A DNA stretch of 64,000 bases from positions 124,001-188,000 of the forward strand of contig NZ_JAJTWW010000004.1 of NCBI RefSeq assembly GCF_021729135.1, read 5' to 3'. Below, in pieces: positions 25,171-33,634 of the stretch (its first letter is position 1; every line of letters starts with the position of its first letter). This stretch comes from Brevibacterium daeguense. GTDB taxonomy: Bacteria; Actinomycetota; Actinomycetes; Actinomycetales; Brevibacteriaceae. Both the position numbers and the translations under genes were made by a program. Under the pieces are notes generated by a model. It was not told where the DNA came from. It did not search any database and saw only the letters and a list, made by a program, of their open reading frames with translations.

Positions 25171-28028
25171 AGTTCGCACACGCCCCGGCAGCACTCCCCG
25201 GCCCCCTTCCGCAGTGGGACCCGCAGTGGTCGCGCCTCGTCACGGTGGACACCGTCGACGGCGAGCACACGTTCCATGTGCTCGACACCCTGCCGGCGCT
25301 GCGGGCCGCGGGCAGGGAGCCCACGGGCACGATCCTCGCCCTGCACGGCAATCCGACGTGGTCCTACCTGTGGCGCCACCTCGCCGCCGCCACGGTGGAC
25401 GCCGCGACCGCCGTCGAGGGCGGCCGGGTGTGGCGGGTCATCGCTCCCGATCAGCTCGAGATGGGCTACTCGGAGCGGCTTGCCCATGACGGGCTGCCCA
25501 CCACCCACGGCACCGGCTACCGGCGGATCGCCGAGCGGGTGACGGATTTCGACGCGGTGGTCACCCGCCTCCTCGCCGAGGCACCCTCAGGCTCAGCCGG
25601 CGCCGCGCCTGCCGGTGCGCCCGGTGCCGCCGCCGAGGCGCCCGCCGGCCACCCTGTCGTCACGCTCGGCCACGACTGGGGCGGGGTGCTGTCGCTGACC
25701 TGGGCAGCCCGCCACCTCGACGTCGTGGATGCGGTGATCTCGCTCAACACCGCGGTCCAGCACACCGGCGACGAGTCGCTGCCGGCTCCCCTGCAGGCGG
25801 CCCTCGCCGGGCCCGTGCTGCCGACCTCCACGGTGCTCACCGACCTGTTCCTGCGGATCACCCTCGGGCTGGGCCAGGGACCGATCCCCAAGGAGATCAA
25901 GGACGCGTTCTCCTCCCCCTACCAGGACGCGGCCGCCCGCCGCGGGATCGGCGCCTTCGTCGCCGACATCCCCGCACAGGAGACCCACCCGAGCTACGCC
26001 GAGCTCCAGCAGCTCGGCGAGGACATCGCCGGCATCGACGTCCCGGCGCTGCTGATCTGGGGACCCAAGGACCCCGTGTTCGTGGAGCGGTACCTGCGCG
26101 ACCTGCGCACGCGCCTCCCCCACGCCGACATCCACCGCTTCGAGCAGGCCTCCCACCTGGTCAGCGAGGACGCCGACGTCTCCGGCGTCGTGCTGCGCTG
26201 GGTCGAGGAGCGCTTCCCGGGGCAGGGCTCGCCGGCGGCAGGTGCGGCGGCCCGGCAGCCAGCGGATGTCACGGCGGGCGCGGCCGATGAGCCGGCCGGC
26301 GCCTCGGCGAGCATGACCAGTGAAGCGGCGAGCACAGCCGATGGGCCGGCCTCGGACCAGGCACAGATGATCTACGACGCGCTCGACGAGCGTGCGGGCA
26401 GCCGCGCCGTGGCCAGCGTCGACATGTCGCAGCGCCCGCCGCAGTCGATCACCTGGACGCAGCTGAGCTCCGTCGTCGACGGAATCGCGCGGGGTCTCCA
26501 GCAGCTGGGCCTGCAGAAGGGCGACCGGGTGTCCCTGCTGGTGTCCCCGGGCAACAATCTCACCGCCGCCCTCTACGCCGTGCTCAAGGCCGGCGGTGTC
26601 GCCGTGGTCGCCGACGCCGGCCTGGGACCGGCGGGGATGACACGGGCCGTCAAGGCTGCCGACCCGCAGTGGATCATCGGGCAGCGCCCCGGGCTGACGC
26701 TCGCCCGCGGTGCCGGCTGGCCGGGCCGCCGGATCTCCGTGACGCCGGTCGACGCCCTTGGGCGAGTGGCGTTCGGCGTCGAGACCAGCCTCACCGAGCT
26801 GTCCCGCACCTCGGCGACCGAACCGATCCGCACGCCGGAGCCCGACGACGACGCCGCGATCCTCTTCACCTCCGGGTCGACCGGACCGGCCAAGGGAGTC
26901 GTCTACACCCATGCCCGCCTCGGCGAGCTGGCCGCCGTGCTCCAGTGGTACTTCAAGGTCCGCCCGGGCACCGGGCTGGTGGCCGGGTTCGCGCCGTTCG
27001 CGCTGCTGGGCCCGGGGATCGGCGCCACCAGCGTCACCCCCGACATGTCGGTGACCAAGCCGCGCACCCTGACCGCTGCCGCGCTGGCCGACGCGATCAT
27101 CGCCGCGGACTGCACGATGGTCTTCGCCTCCCCGGCCGCCTACACCAATGTCTGCGCCACCGCCTCCGAGCTCAGCGAGGAGCAGCGCGCAGCCTGTGCG
27201 AACATCGAGCTCGTGCTCTCGGCGGGCGCGCCGGTGCCGCTGCCGCTGATGGACGCTCTCGCGGAGATCTTCCCCGAAGCGGCGATCCACTCGCCCTACG
27301 GAATGACCGAAGGCCTCCTGCTCACCGACATCGATCGGCAGGGCGTTGCCGCCGCCGAGGCGCAGACGCGTCACCAGGGTGTGTGCGTGGGCACGCCGAT
27401 CCCCCGGGTCCGGTTCGCCGTGGCGCCGCTGGACGACGCCGGCCGCTCAGGCCGGGAGCTGCTCACGGGTGAGGATGCCGTGGACGTCCTCGGCGAATTC
27501 GTCGTCTCCGCCCCGCACATCAAGGCCGGCTACGACCGGCTCTGGTACACCGACGCCGCCTCCAAGCGCGACGAGCTGGCCGGCCTGAGCTGGCACCGGA
27601 CGAACGACATCGGCCACATCGACCAGGAGGGCCGCGTCTGGCTCGAGGGCCGCCTGCAGCACGTCCTCACCACTGCCGAAGGGCCGCTCGGACCGGGTGG
27701 GGTCGAAGCCGTGGTCGACCGGGTCCCCGGCGTCTTCCGCTCCGCTCTCGTCGGGGTCGGGCCGGAGGGCGCGCAGGTCGCGGTCGTCGTCATCGAACCG
27801 GACGCCGAGGCGCCCGCCGGCTCCCGGCAGAAGCCGGGGCTGGCGACGCTCGAGCTGGCCGACGAGGTGCGCGCCGCGGTGGCCGAGCACTACTCCACGG
27901 ATATCGCGGCCGTGCTCAGCAGCCCGCCCTTCCCCACCGACATCCGCCACAACTCGAAGATCGACCGCGCCCGGCTGGCGGTCTGGGCCGACGCCGTGCT
28001 GCGCGGCGAGCCCGTCGGCAAGCCCTGA
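25167..28028 (+). CDS. oleBC: OleBC fusion: beta-lactone decarboxylase plus beta-lactone synthetase
   Basis: A 953-residue two-enzyme fusion. Residues 1-350 form the OleB alpha/beta hydrolase, related to haloalkane dehalogenases: HGNPTWSYLWR, nucleophile D170 in LGHDWGG, Asp in IWGPKDPV and H330 in EQASHL. It removes CO2 from a beta-lactone to give the cis-olefin. An Ala/Pro-rich insert lies at about 138-160 and an Ala-rich linker at 353-398. Residues 400-953 form OleC, an AMP-binding enzyme with FTSGSTGPAKG, YGMTEG and GRLQHV, which closes the beta-hydroxy acid to the beta-lactone using ATP. Actinobacteria such as Micrococcus carry the same fusion. Start GTG is coupled to oleA. Confidence 0.92.
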   Translation: MKFAHAPAALPGPLPQWDPQWSRLVTVDTVDGEHTFHVLDTLPALRAAGREPTGTILALHGNPTWSYLWRHLAAATVDAATAVEGGRVWRVIAPDQLEMGYSERLAHDGLPTTHGTGYRRIAERVTDFDAVVTRLLAEAPSGSAGAAPAGAPGAAAEAPAGHPVVTLGHDWGGVLSLTWAARHLDVVDAVISLNTAVQHTGDESLPAPLQAALAGPVLPTSTVLTDLFLRITLGLGQGPIPKEIKDAFSSPYQDAAARRGIGAFVADIPAQETHPSYAELQQLGEDIAGIDVPALLIWGPKDPVFVERYLRDLRTRLPHADIHRFEQASHLVSEDADVSGVVLRWVEERFPGQGSPAAGAAARQPADVTAGAADEPAGASASMTSEAASTADGPASDQAQMIYDALDERAGSRAVASVDMSQRPPQSITWTQLSSVVDGIARGLQQLGLQKGDRVSLLVSPGNNLTAALYAVLKAGGVAVVADAGLGPAGMTRAVKAADPQWIIGQRPGLTLARGAGWPGRRISVTPVDALGRVAFGVETSLTELSRTSATEPIRTPEPDDDAAILFTSGSTGPAKGVVYTHARLGELAAVLQWYFKVRPGTGLVAGFAPFALLGPGIGATSVTPDMSVTKPRTLTAAALADAIIAADCTMVFASPAAYTNVCATASELSEEQRAACANIELVLSAGAPVPLPLMDALAEIFPEAAIHSPYGMTEGLLLTDIDRQGVAAAEAQTRHQGVCVGTPIPRVRFAVAPLDDAGRSGRELLTGEDAVDVLGEFVVSAPHIKAGYDRLWYTDAASKRDELAGLSWHRTNDIGHIDQEGRVWLEGRLQHVLTTAEGPLGPGGVEAVVDRVPGVFRSALVGVGPEGAQVAVVVIEPDAEAPAGSRQKPGLATLELADEVRAAVAEHYSTDIAAVLSSPPFPTDIRHNSKIDRARLAVWADAVLRGEPVGKP

Positions 28029-28050
28029 TTCTCATGCGAAGGAGAGATTC

Positions 28051-29019
28051 GTGAAGGTTCTCGTCACCGGTGCGTCCGGACTGCTCGGCTCATCCGTGGC
28101 CCGCGCGCTGGTGGAGGCCGGCCACGAGGTCAGCACACTGCAGCGGCGCGCGTCCCTGGTGGACGGCGCCCAGGACCACCTCGGCAGCGTCAGCGACCCG
28201 GAGGTCGTCGGGCTCGCGATGGCCGGCCAGGACGCAGTCATCCACCTGGCCGCCAAGGTCTCCATGGCGGGCGACCCCGCCGCGTTCGAGCAGGTCAACA
28301 TCGAGGGCACCCGCACCGTGCTGGCGGCCGCGCAGGAGGCCGGCGTGCACCGCTTCGTCCATATCTCCTCGCCCTCGGTCGCCCACTCCGGCGACTCGCT
28401 CGTGGGTGTCCCCGCCGAGCCCGCGAACCCGCGGACCGCCCGCGGGGAGTACGCGCGCACCAAGGCCCACGGTGAGCTGCTGGCGCTGGCCGCCGACTCC
28501 GAGGCGTTCCCCGTGCTGGTGCTCCGGCCCCACCTGATGTGGGGGCCCGGCGACACCCAGCTCACCGAGCGCATCATCGAGCGTGCGCGGCAGGGGCGGA
28601 TGCCGATTCTGGGCTCCGGAGCAGCGCTCGTCGACACCCTCTACGTGACCAATGCCGTCGACGCGATCGTCGCGGCACTCGACGCCGTCAGCGAAGTCCA
28701 CGGTGAACCCCTCGTGGTGACCAACGGCCAGCCGCGGCCCATCGGCGAGATCATCGAGCGGTTCGCACTCGCCGGCGGCGCACCGAAGCCCAAGCTGCGC
28801 ATCCCGGTCAAGACCGCGTTGGCCGCCGGCACCGCCGTCGAGAAGGTGTGGGAGCTCGGCGAGCACGACGACGAGCCCCCGCTGACTCACTTCCTCGCCG
28901 AGCAGATGTCGACGGCGCACTGGTTCGATCAGCGCCGCACCAGAGAAGTCCTCAAGTGGGAGCCCGCCGTCAGCATCGACGAGGGCATGGCCGCCCTGGC
29001 CGCCCACTACGGCGGATAG
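28051..29019 (+). CDS. oleD: OleD, 2-alkyl-3-ketoacid reductase
   Basis: A 322-residue extended SDR with TGASGLLGSS at the N-terminus, HLAAKVSM, the serine region HISSPSVAH and the catalytic YARTK. It reduces the OleA product to the 2-alkyl-3-hydroxy acid for OleC. GTG at 28051 has GAAGGAGA upstream and lies 22 bases after the oleBC stop. The C-terminal part shows the family's VxNGQPRPIGE and KTALAAGTAVEKVW segments. It completes oleA-oleBC-oleD and faces a convergent acyl-CoA ligase gene 18 bases away. Confidence 0.92.
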   Translation: MKVLVTGASGLLGSSVARALVEAGHEVSTLQRRASLVDGAQDHLGSVSDPEVVGLAMAGQDAVIHLAAKVSMAGDPAAFEQVNIEGTRTVLAAAQEAGVHRFVHISSPSVAHSGDSLVGVPAEPANPRTARGEYARTKAHGELLALAADSEAFPVLVLRPHLMWGPGDTQLTERIIERARQGRMPILGSGAALVDTLYVTNAVDAIVAALDAVSEVHGEPLVVTNGQPRPIGEIIERFALAGGAPKPKLRIPVKTALAAGTAVEKVWELGEHDDEPPLTHFLAEQMSTAHWFDQRRTREVLKWEPAVSIDEGMAALAAHYGG

Positions 29020-29037
29020 CGGCTCAGCTCCAGCAGA

Positions 29038-30603
29038 TCAGCGCACGGATTCGCGCAGGTTCGTCTTGAGGATCTTCCCCATGCCCGAACGGGGCAGCAC
29101 GTCGAACACCTGCAGCTCCTTCGGGTGCTTGTACTTGGCCAGCTTGTCGCCGAGGAAGGCGCGCACATCGTCCAGGCTCGGCGGATTCTCCGGGTCCTTG
29201 GGGACGATGCAGGCGACCGGCACCTCGCCCCATTTCTCGTCGGGACGGCCGACGACACTGACCTCGACGACCTCCGGGTGCCAGGCCAGCACGTTCTCGA
29301 TCTCGGCGCAGTAGATGTTCTCGCCGCCGGAGATGATCATGTCCTTGAGCCGATCCACCACATAGATGAATCCCTCGCTGTCACGCCGGACGAGGTCGCC
29401 GGAGTGGAACCAGCCGCCGTGGAAGGCCTCCGCAGTCGCCTCCGGGTTGTTCCAGTACCGGCTCATGACGCACGGGCCGCGGTAGACGATCTCCCCGACC
29501 TCATCCACGCCGACGTCGTTCATGTCGCCGTCGACGATCCGGACCGAGGTCTCCGCCGTGGGCTTGCCCACCGAGCCGATCTTGCGCAGCGAGTCCGCGA
29601 AGGGCAGGCTCACGGCGGTGCCGGTGGTCTCCGTCTGCCCGAACACCGCGGTGATCTCCGCGTCCGGCATGCATGCCGCCATCCGCGTGAGCAGCTTCTC
29701 GGTCGCCGGCGCCCCGCCCCATGAGGCGTGGGTGATCGCCAGGCCCTCGGAGCCCGTGCGTTCGATGATGTCGCAGATCAGGCTCCACTGCTGGGGCACC
29801 ATGAACGCGGCGGTGACGGCGCTGGTCTTCATGTTGTGCAGTGCCTGCTCCGGGTCGAAGCCGGCACTGGGGATCACGAGCGCGGCGGCGCCGCCCGCGA
29901 GCGCGGCCTGGGAGGAGGCGAAGGAGCCGATGTGGAACAGCGGCGGGGCGAGCATGATGACGCCGCTGTCGCTGTTCGCACCCCACCGGGCGGCATTCTG
30001 CACCGCAGCCGAGAAGACCGTGAGGTTGGACAGCACCGCGCCCTTGGGATGCCCGGTCGTTCCCGAGGTGTGGAGGATGACGAAGTCGTCGTGCGGATCG
30101 GGGATGACGATGTCGCTGACTTCGAGCGGACCGGCCGGGTATGAGCTCGGGGTCAGCAGATCGACCTCGTCGCAGTCGACGAGGGCCGGCTGCGAGGTCG
30201 TCTCGCCGAGGGCGTGGACAGCCAGCTGGTGAGTCCCCGACTCGGTGAACAGGACGACGGGATCGACCATGTCCACGATGTAGGCGATCTCGCTGCCGGT
30301 GAGGCGGAAGTTCACCGGCACGATGATTGCGCCGATCGCGTCGGCTGCCGCGGTGACCACCAGGAACTCGGGCCGGTTCGTCAGGACCACGGCGACGCGA
30401 TCGCCGCGCCCGACCCCACGGTCGCGCAGGTGCTGTGCCATCCGGAGCACGAGATCCGCATAGGTCGACCAGGTGATGCCATCGCCCCTGAAGACCACCG
30501 CGTGCTGATCGGGGATCTCATGAGCATGACGGAGCAGCTTGCCGGTCATCGACACTGACCGGCTGAGATCGAGCAGGTGATCGGTGGGCACAGAAGTCAT
30601 CAT
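29038..30603 (-). CDS. Fatty acid-CoA ligase (AMP-binding)
   Basis: A 521-residue acyl-CoA synthetase that activates a carboxylic acid to its CoA ester through an acyl-adenylate. All signatures are intact: HTSGTTGHPKG, FGQTETTG, HSGDLVRRD, DRLKDMIISGGENIY and the C-terminal GMGKILK lysine. ATG at 30603 was chosen because CGGAG lies six bases before it; an ATG at 30609 touches the ribosome site. It is divergent from an acyl-CoA dehydrogenase pair across a region with a perfect palindrome and an AACGATCGAC site. The acid chain length cannot be read from sequence. Confidence 0.9.
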   Translation of the reverse strand: MMTSVPTDHLLDLSRSVSMTGKLLRHAHEIPDQHAVVFRGDGITWSTYADLVLRMAQHLRDRGVGRGDRVAVVLTNRPEFLVVTAAADAIGAIIVPVNFRLTGSEIAYIVDMVDPVVLFTESGTHQLAVHALGETTSQPALVDCDEVDLLTPSSYPAGPLEVSDIVIPDPHDDFVILHTSGTTGHPKGAVLSNLTVFSAAVQNAARWGANSDSGVIMLAPPLFHIGSFASSQAALAGGAAALVIPSAGFDPEQALHNMKTSAVTAAFMVPQQWSLICDIIERTGSEGLAITHASWGGAPATEKLLTRMAACMPDAEITAVFGQTETTGTAVSLPFADSLRKIGSVGKPTAETSVRIVDGDMNDVGVDEVGEIVYRGPCVMSRYWNNPEATAEAFHGGWFHSGDLVRRDSEGFIYVVDRLKDMIISGGENIYCAEIENVLAWHPEVVEVSVVGRPDEKWGEVPVACIVPKDPENPPSLDDVRAFLGDKLAKYKHPKELQVFDVLPRSGMGKILKTNLRESVR

Positions 30604-30645
30604 CGACATCTCCGGGAGTTGTGGATCGAATGGAGGAGACTGAAA

Positions 30646-30692
30646 GTCGATCGTTAAAACACGAGCGATCGCTCAGTACTTATAACTATAAT
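30646..30692. promoter_or_regulatory. Divergent promoter region with two palindromic operator candidates
   Basis: GTCGATCGTT at 30646-30655 (AACGATCGAC on the minus strand) resembles the AACGATCGTT motif at other acyl-CoA loci. GAGCGATCGCTC at 30663-30674 is a perfect 12-base palindrome. The -10 TATAAT at 30687-30692 reads toward the dehydrogenases, and TATAGT (30690-30685) reads toward the ligase, so the two promoters overlap and could be controlled together. Confidence 0.55.
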
Positions 30693-30799
30693 GCACTGCG
30701 GATAGTCTCATGCGAGGATCACGTCGAGCACGAGCCGGCGATGCCGACCGCACCTGGGCCGTCGGACGGCCGGCGGTGGCGCTGAACGGAGGAGTTCAC

Positions 30800-32101
30800 A
30801 TGGCTCAGACAGAACCGCCCATCGGCAGCGGAAGCACTGCCGGCGGGGAAGGCACCGCCGGCAGCGAAGGCGCTGCGCCGGAGAGCAGTCCGGAGATCGA
30901 CCCGATCACCGCCGGCCTGGAGTCGGACACGCAGGCCCTGCTGTCAGCTCACCCGGTGGCGGAGATCCGCACCGAGGAGGACCGCTTCGCATTCCTCGAG
31001 GCCCGCTACGACGCGGGGCTCGGCGCCGTGCACTATCCGGAGGGCCGCGGCGGGCGCGGCCTGCCGCGGGAGTACCAGCTGGTCGTCGATGAGATCCTCG
31101 GTGCCGCCGGGGCCCCGGACAATCGGCCGGCGCACATCATCGTCAACCTCGGGATGGCGGGACCCACCATCCTCGCCGCCGGCACCGAGGAGCAGCAGCA
31201 GCGGTTCATGCGCCAGCTGTGGACGGGCCGGGATCGGTGGTGCCAGCTGTTCAGCGAGCCGGGTGCCGGCTCGGACCTCGCCGGTCTGGCCACCCGCGCC
31301 GTGCGGGACGGGGACGACTGGATCATCTCGGGGCAGAAGGTGTGGACCACCCTGGCCCACCTCGCGGACTACGCGATCCTGCTGGCCCGCACCGACCCGA
31401 CTGTGCCCAAGCATCAGGGCATCACCTACTTCCTCCTCGACATGAAGTCCCCCGGGGTCACGGTGCGCCCGATGCGCCAGATCACCGGGGAGGCGGAGTT
31501 CAACGAGGTCTTCCTCGACGAGGTGCGGGTGCCGGACGCAATGCGCCTGGGCGCCGAGGGCGAGGGCTGGAGGCTCGCCAACATCACCCTGTCCAATGAG
31601 CGCTCCGGCTCGACGAAGAGTCCGCGGCGGGAGGGCGGGCCGATCCACACCCTGATTCAGGAGTGGCGGACGGCTCCGCCGGAGGATCGCGATCCGTCCT
31701 ATCGCGACTCGATCGCCCGAGCCTGGGTGCGGGCCGAGGCGGTCCGCCTGGCCGGGATCGCGGTGCAGAGGCAGATGGCCCAGGGCCCGCCGCCTGCGGA
31801 GGCCAGCGCCCTCAAGCTCGCGAGCGCGGAGACGAACAAGCAGATCGCCTCGCTGGCGATGGAGACCGCGGAGACCGGTGCGCTGATCCACCCCGACGGC
31901 TACGCCTTCCACCAGCCCGACTTCATGAGCGTGGAAACCACCGGCCGCAGCGCCGGCTACTCCTACCTGCGCACGCGCGCCAACTCGATCGAGGGCGGAA
32001 CCTCGGAAGTGCTCAAGAACATCATCGCCGAGCGCATCCTCCGCCTGCCGCGCGAACCCCGCACCGACACCGCCGTCCCCTTCACCGAGGTGCCCCGATG
32101 A
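30800..32101 (+). CDS. Acyl-CoA dehydrogenase, first member of a pair
   Basis: A 433-residue acyl-CoA dehydrogenase with a disordered Gly/Ser-rich N-terminus of about 35 residues. Family signatures are QLFSEPGAGSDLAG, VWTTLAHLADYAILLARTD, and near the end YLRTRANSIEGGTSEVLKN, which carries an acidic residue near the usual catalytic position. Its stop overlaps the start of a second, shorter dehydrogenase (ATGA). Such adjacent pairs in actinobacteria form mixed FadE tetramers used for steroid or branched acyl chains. The ATG has ACGGAGGAG upstream. Confidence 0.88.
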   Translation: MAQTEPPIGSGSTAGGEGTAGSEGAAPESSPEIDPITAGLESDTQALLSAHPVAEIRTEEDRFAFLEARYDAGLGAVHYPEGRGGRGLPREYQLVVDEILGAAGAPDNRPAHIIVNLGMAGPTILAAGTEEQQQRFMRQLWTGRDRWCQLFSEPGAGSDLAGLATRAVRDGDDWIISGQKVWTTLAHLADYAILLARTDPTVPKHQGITYFLLDMKSPGVTVRPMRQITGEAEFNEVFLDEVRVPDAMRLGAEGEGWRLANITLSNERSGSTKSPRREGGPIHTLIQEWRTAPPEDRDPSYRDSIARAWVRAEAVRLAGIAVQRQMAQGPPPAEASALKLASAETNKQIASLAMETAETGALIHPDGYAFHQPDFMSVETTGRSAGYSYLRTRANSIEGGTSEVLKNIIAERILRLPREPRTDTAVPFTEVPR

Positions 32102-33147
32102 GCAGCGCTGCACACACCACGACCACCGCCGATTCCGAATTCGCCGCAGGACTGCGCTCCGGCGTGCGGGGCCTCGGCGGCATCGCCGCAGTCCGCGACA
32201 ATCTTGACGATCCGACGGAGGTCCGCCGCGCCCACCGCCGGATGATGGACGAGATGGGCCTGGCCGGCCTGCTCGTCACCGAGGAGCTCGGGGGACTCGA
32301 CACCAGCATCCGCACCGCCGCAGCGTTGGGCAGGGTCGCCGGAGAGGTACCCGCGGCAGACCTCCTCGGCCCCTATGTGGAAGCCCCGGTGATCCTCGGG
32401 ATCCTGCACGCCGGACATCCCGATGACGCGGTCCGCGAACTGGCCGCCCGCACGCTGACGACGATGGCCGACGGCGGCGACACCGTCACCGTGTCCACCG
32501 ACGGACTGGTCTTCGACGCCGAGGCGTCCGAGCTGGTCGTCGTCTACCAGGACGAGTCCCTGCATCTGGTGCCGACCAGGGCGCTCGACCTCACCGAACT
32601 GCCGGCCTTCGACCCCACCCGCACGGTCCACCGCATCGATCCGGTGTCGGTGCTGGGCGCCGGCGAACTCCTGGCCGCCGGAGAGATCGCCTCGGAGATC
32701 GCCGGAGCAGCGCTGGTCGCCGGCCGCGTCTACCTCGCCGCCGAACTCGAGGGCACCGCGCGGGCGGTGCTCGACGCGACCGTGGAGTTCCTCCGCTCCC
32801 GGATCGCGTTCGGCCGGCCGCTGGGATCATTCCAGGCGCTCAAGCACCAGCTGGCCGAGATGTGGTCGGAGGTCTCCCTCATCGGCCCGCTCATCGAGGA
32901 GGCCGCCCGCGCCCTCGACGACGGCGAGGACGCCGACGAGGCGGCTCTCTGCGCCGCGGCAGCGCTGTCCTTCGCCGCCGACACCGCGGTCGCCGTCTGC
33001 GAGCGCGGCCTGCAGCTGCACGGCGGGATCGGCTACACCTGGGAGAGCCCGGTCCACATCTGGCTCAAGCGCGCGGCCGCCAACCGCGTGCGGCTCGGCA
33101 CCCCGCACACCCTGCGCGCCGAGCTGGCGGCGCTGATCGACATCTGA
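32098..33147 (+). CDS. Acyl-CoA dehydrogenase-like protein, second member of the pair
   Basis: A 349-residue member of the acyl-CoA dehydrogenase superfamily. It keeps FGRPLGSFQALKHQLAEM and QLHGGIGYTWESPVHIWLKR, which line the flavin pocket, but lacks the PGAGSD-type middle segment and the C-terminal EGT motif with its catalytic Glu. This matches the partner subunit in mixed FadE tetramers. It is translationally coupled to the full-length gene upstream. Expression ends at the strong hairpin 16 bases after the stop. Confidence 0.85.
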   Translation: MSSAAHTTTTADSEFAAGLRSGVRGLGGIAAVRDNLDDPTEVRRAHRRMMDEMGLAGLLVTEELGGLDTSIRTAAALGRVAGEVPAADLLGPYVEAPVILGILHAGHPDDAVRELAARTLTTMADGGDTVTVSTDGLVFDAEASELVVVYQDESLHLVPTRALDLTELPAFDPTRTVHRIDPVSVLGAGELLAAGEIASEIAGAALVAGRVYLAAELEGTARAVLDATVEFLRSRIAFGRPLGSFQALKHQLAEMWSEVSLIGPLIEEAARALDDGEDADEAALCAAAALSFAADTAVAVCERGLQLHGGIGYTWESPVHIWLKRAAANRVRLGTPHTLRAELAALIDI

Positions 33148-33162
33148 GCGCCGCCGCAGGCG

Positions 33163-33201
33163 CCGAGGCGCCGGTCCGGATCTCCCGGACCGGCGCCTCG
33201 G
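33163..33201. terminator. Bidirectional terminator hairpin
   Basis: Perfect 17-base arms (33163-33179 and 33185-33201) with a five-base loop separate convergent genes ending at 33147 and 33227. Confidence 0.85.
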
Positions 33202-33226
33202 TGCTCGGGCGGACTCCGGCCGTCAC

Positions 33227-33595
33227 TCAGCCGGGGACGACGGTCTGCTGGTAGCAGGCCAGCCCCCAGCCGCCGCCGGCCCGCACGTAGGTGCTCGCCA
33301 TCAGCGCCTCGAAGGGCGGCGAGCCGTCGTCCCGGCGAGCGGTGCCGCGATAGACCAGCACTGCCGCGTCCGCGCTGAGTCCGATCACCCGGGCGTCCTC
33401 GATCGCATAGCTGCTCCAGGGAGGAGCGTCGCTGAGCGATTCGAGCACGGCCTGCCGGTCGAACACGAAGCCGTGGGCGAGGATCATCACCCCGCCCGCG
33501 ACCATCAGGTTCCCGTAGAAGTCCGATCCGGTGCCGTCGCACAGTGACTGCCAGCCCGCGTGCTCCAGCCGCAGCAGCTCGTCCAGCACGCTCAT
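33227..33595 (-). CDS. NTF2-like/DUF4440 small protein
   Basis: A 122-residue single-domain protein of the NTF2-like cone fold, judged from its length and the run LLRLEHAGWQSLCDG, FYGNLMVAGGVMILAHG, VIGLSADAAVLVYRGTARRDDG and ALMASTYVRAGGGWGLACYQQT. Such proteins bind small hydrophobic molecules or act as isomerases and hydrolases. The ATG at 33595 has GGAAGGTGA upstream. It follows the acyl-CoA ligase gene on the same strand with 39 bases between, so it may belong to that unit. Confidence 0.72.
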   Translation of the reverse strand: MSVLDELLRLEHAGWQSLCDGTGSDFYGNLMVAGGVMILAHGFVFDRQAVLESLSDAPPWSSYAIEDARVIGLSADAAVLVYRGTARRDDGSPPFEALMASTYVRAGGGWGLACYQQTVVPG

Positions 33596-33634
33596 GCGGT
33601 CACCTTCCGGCACCGCCTGCATACCCAGACGCGT

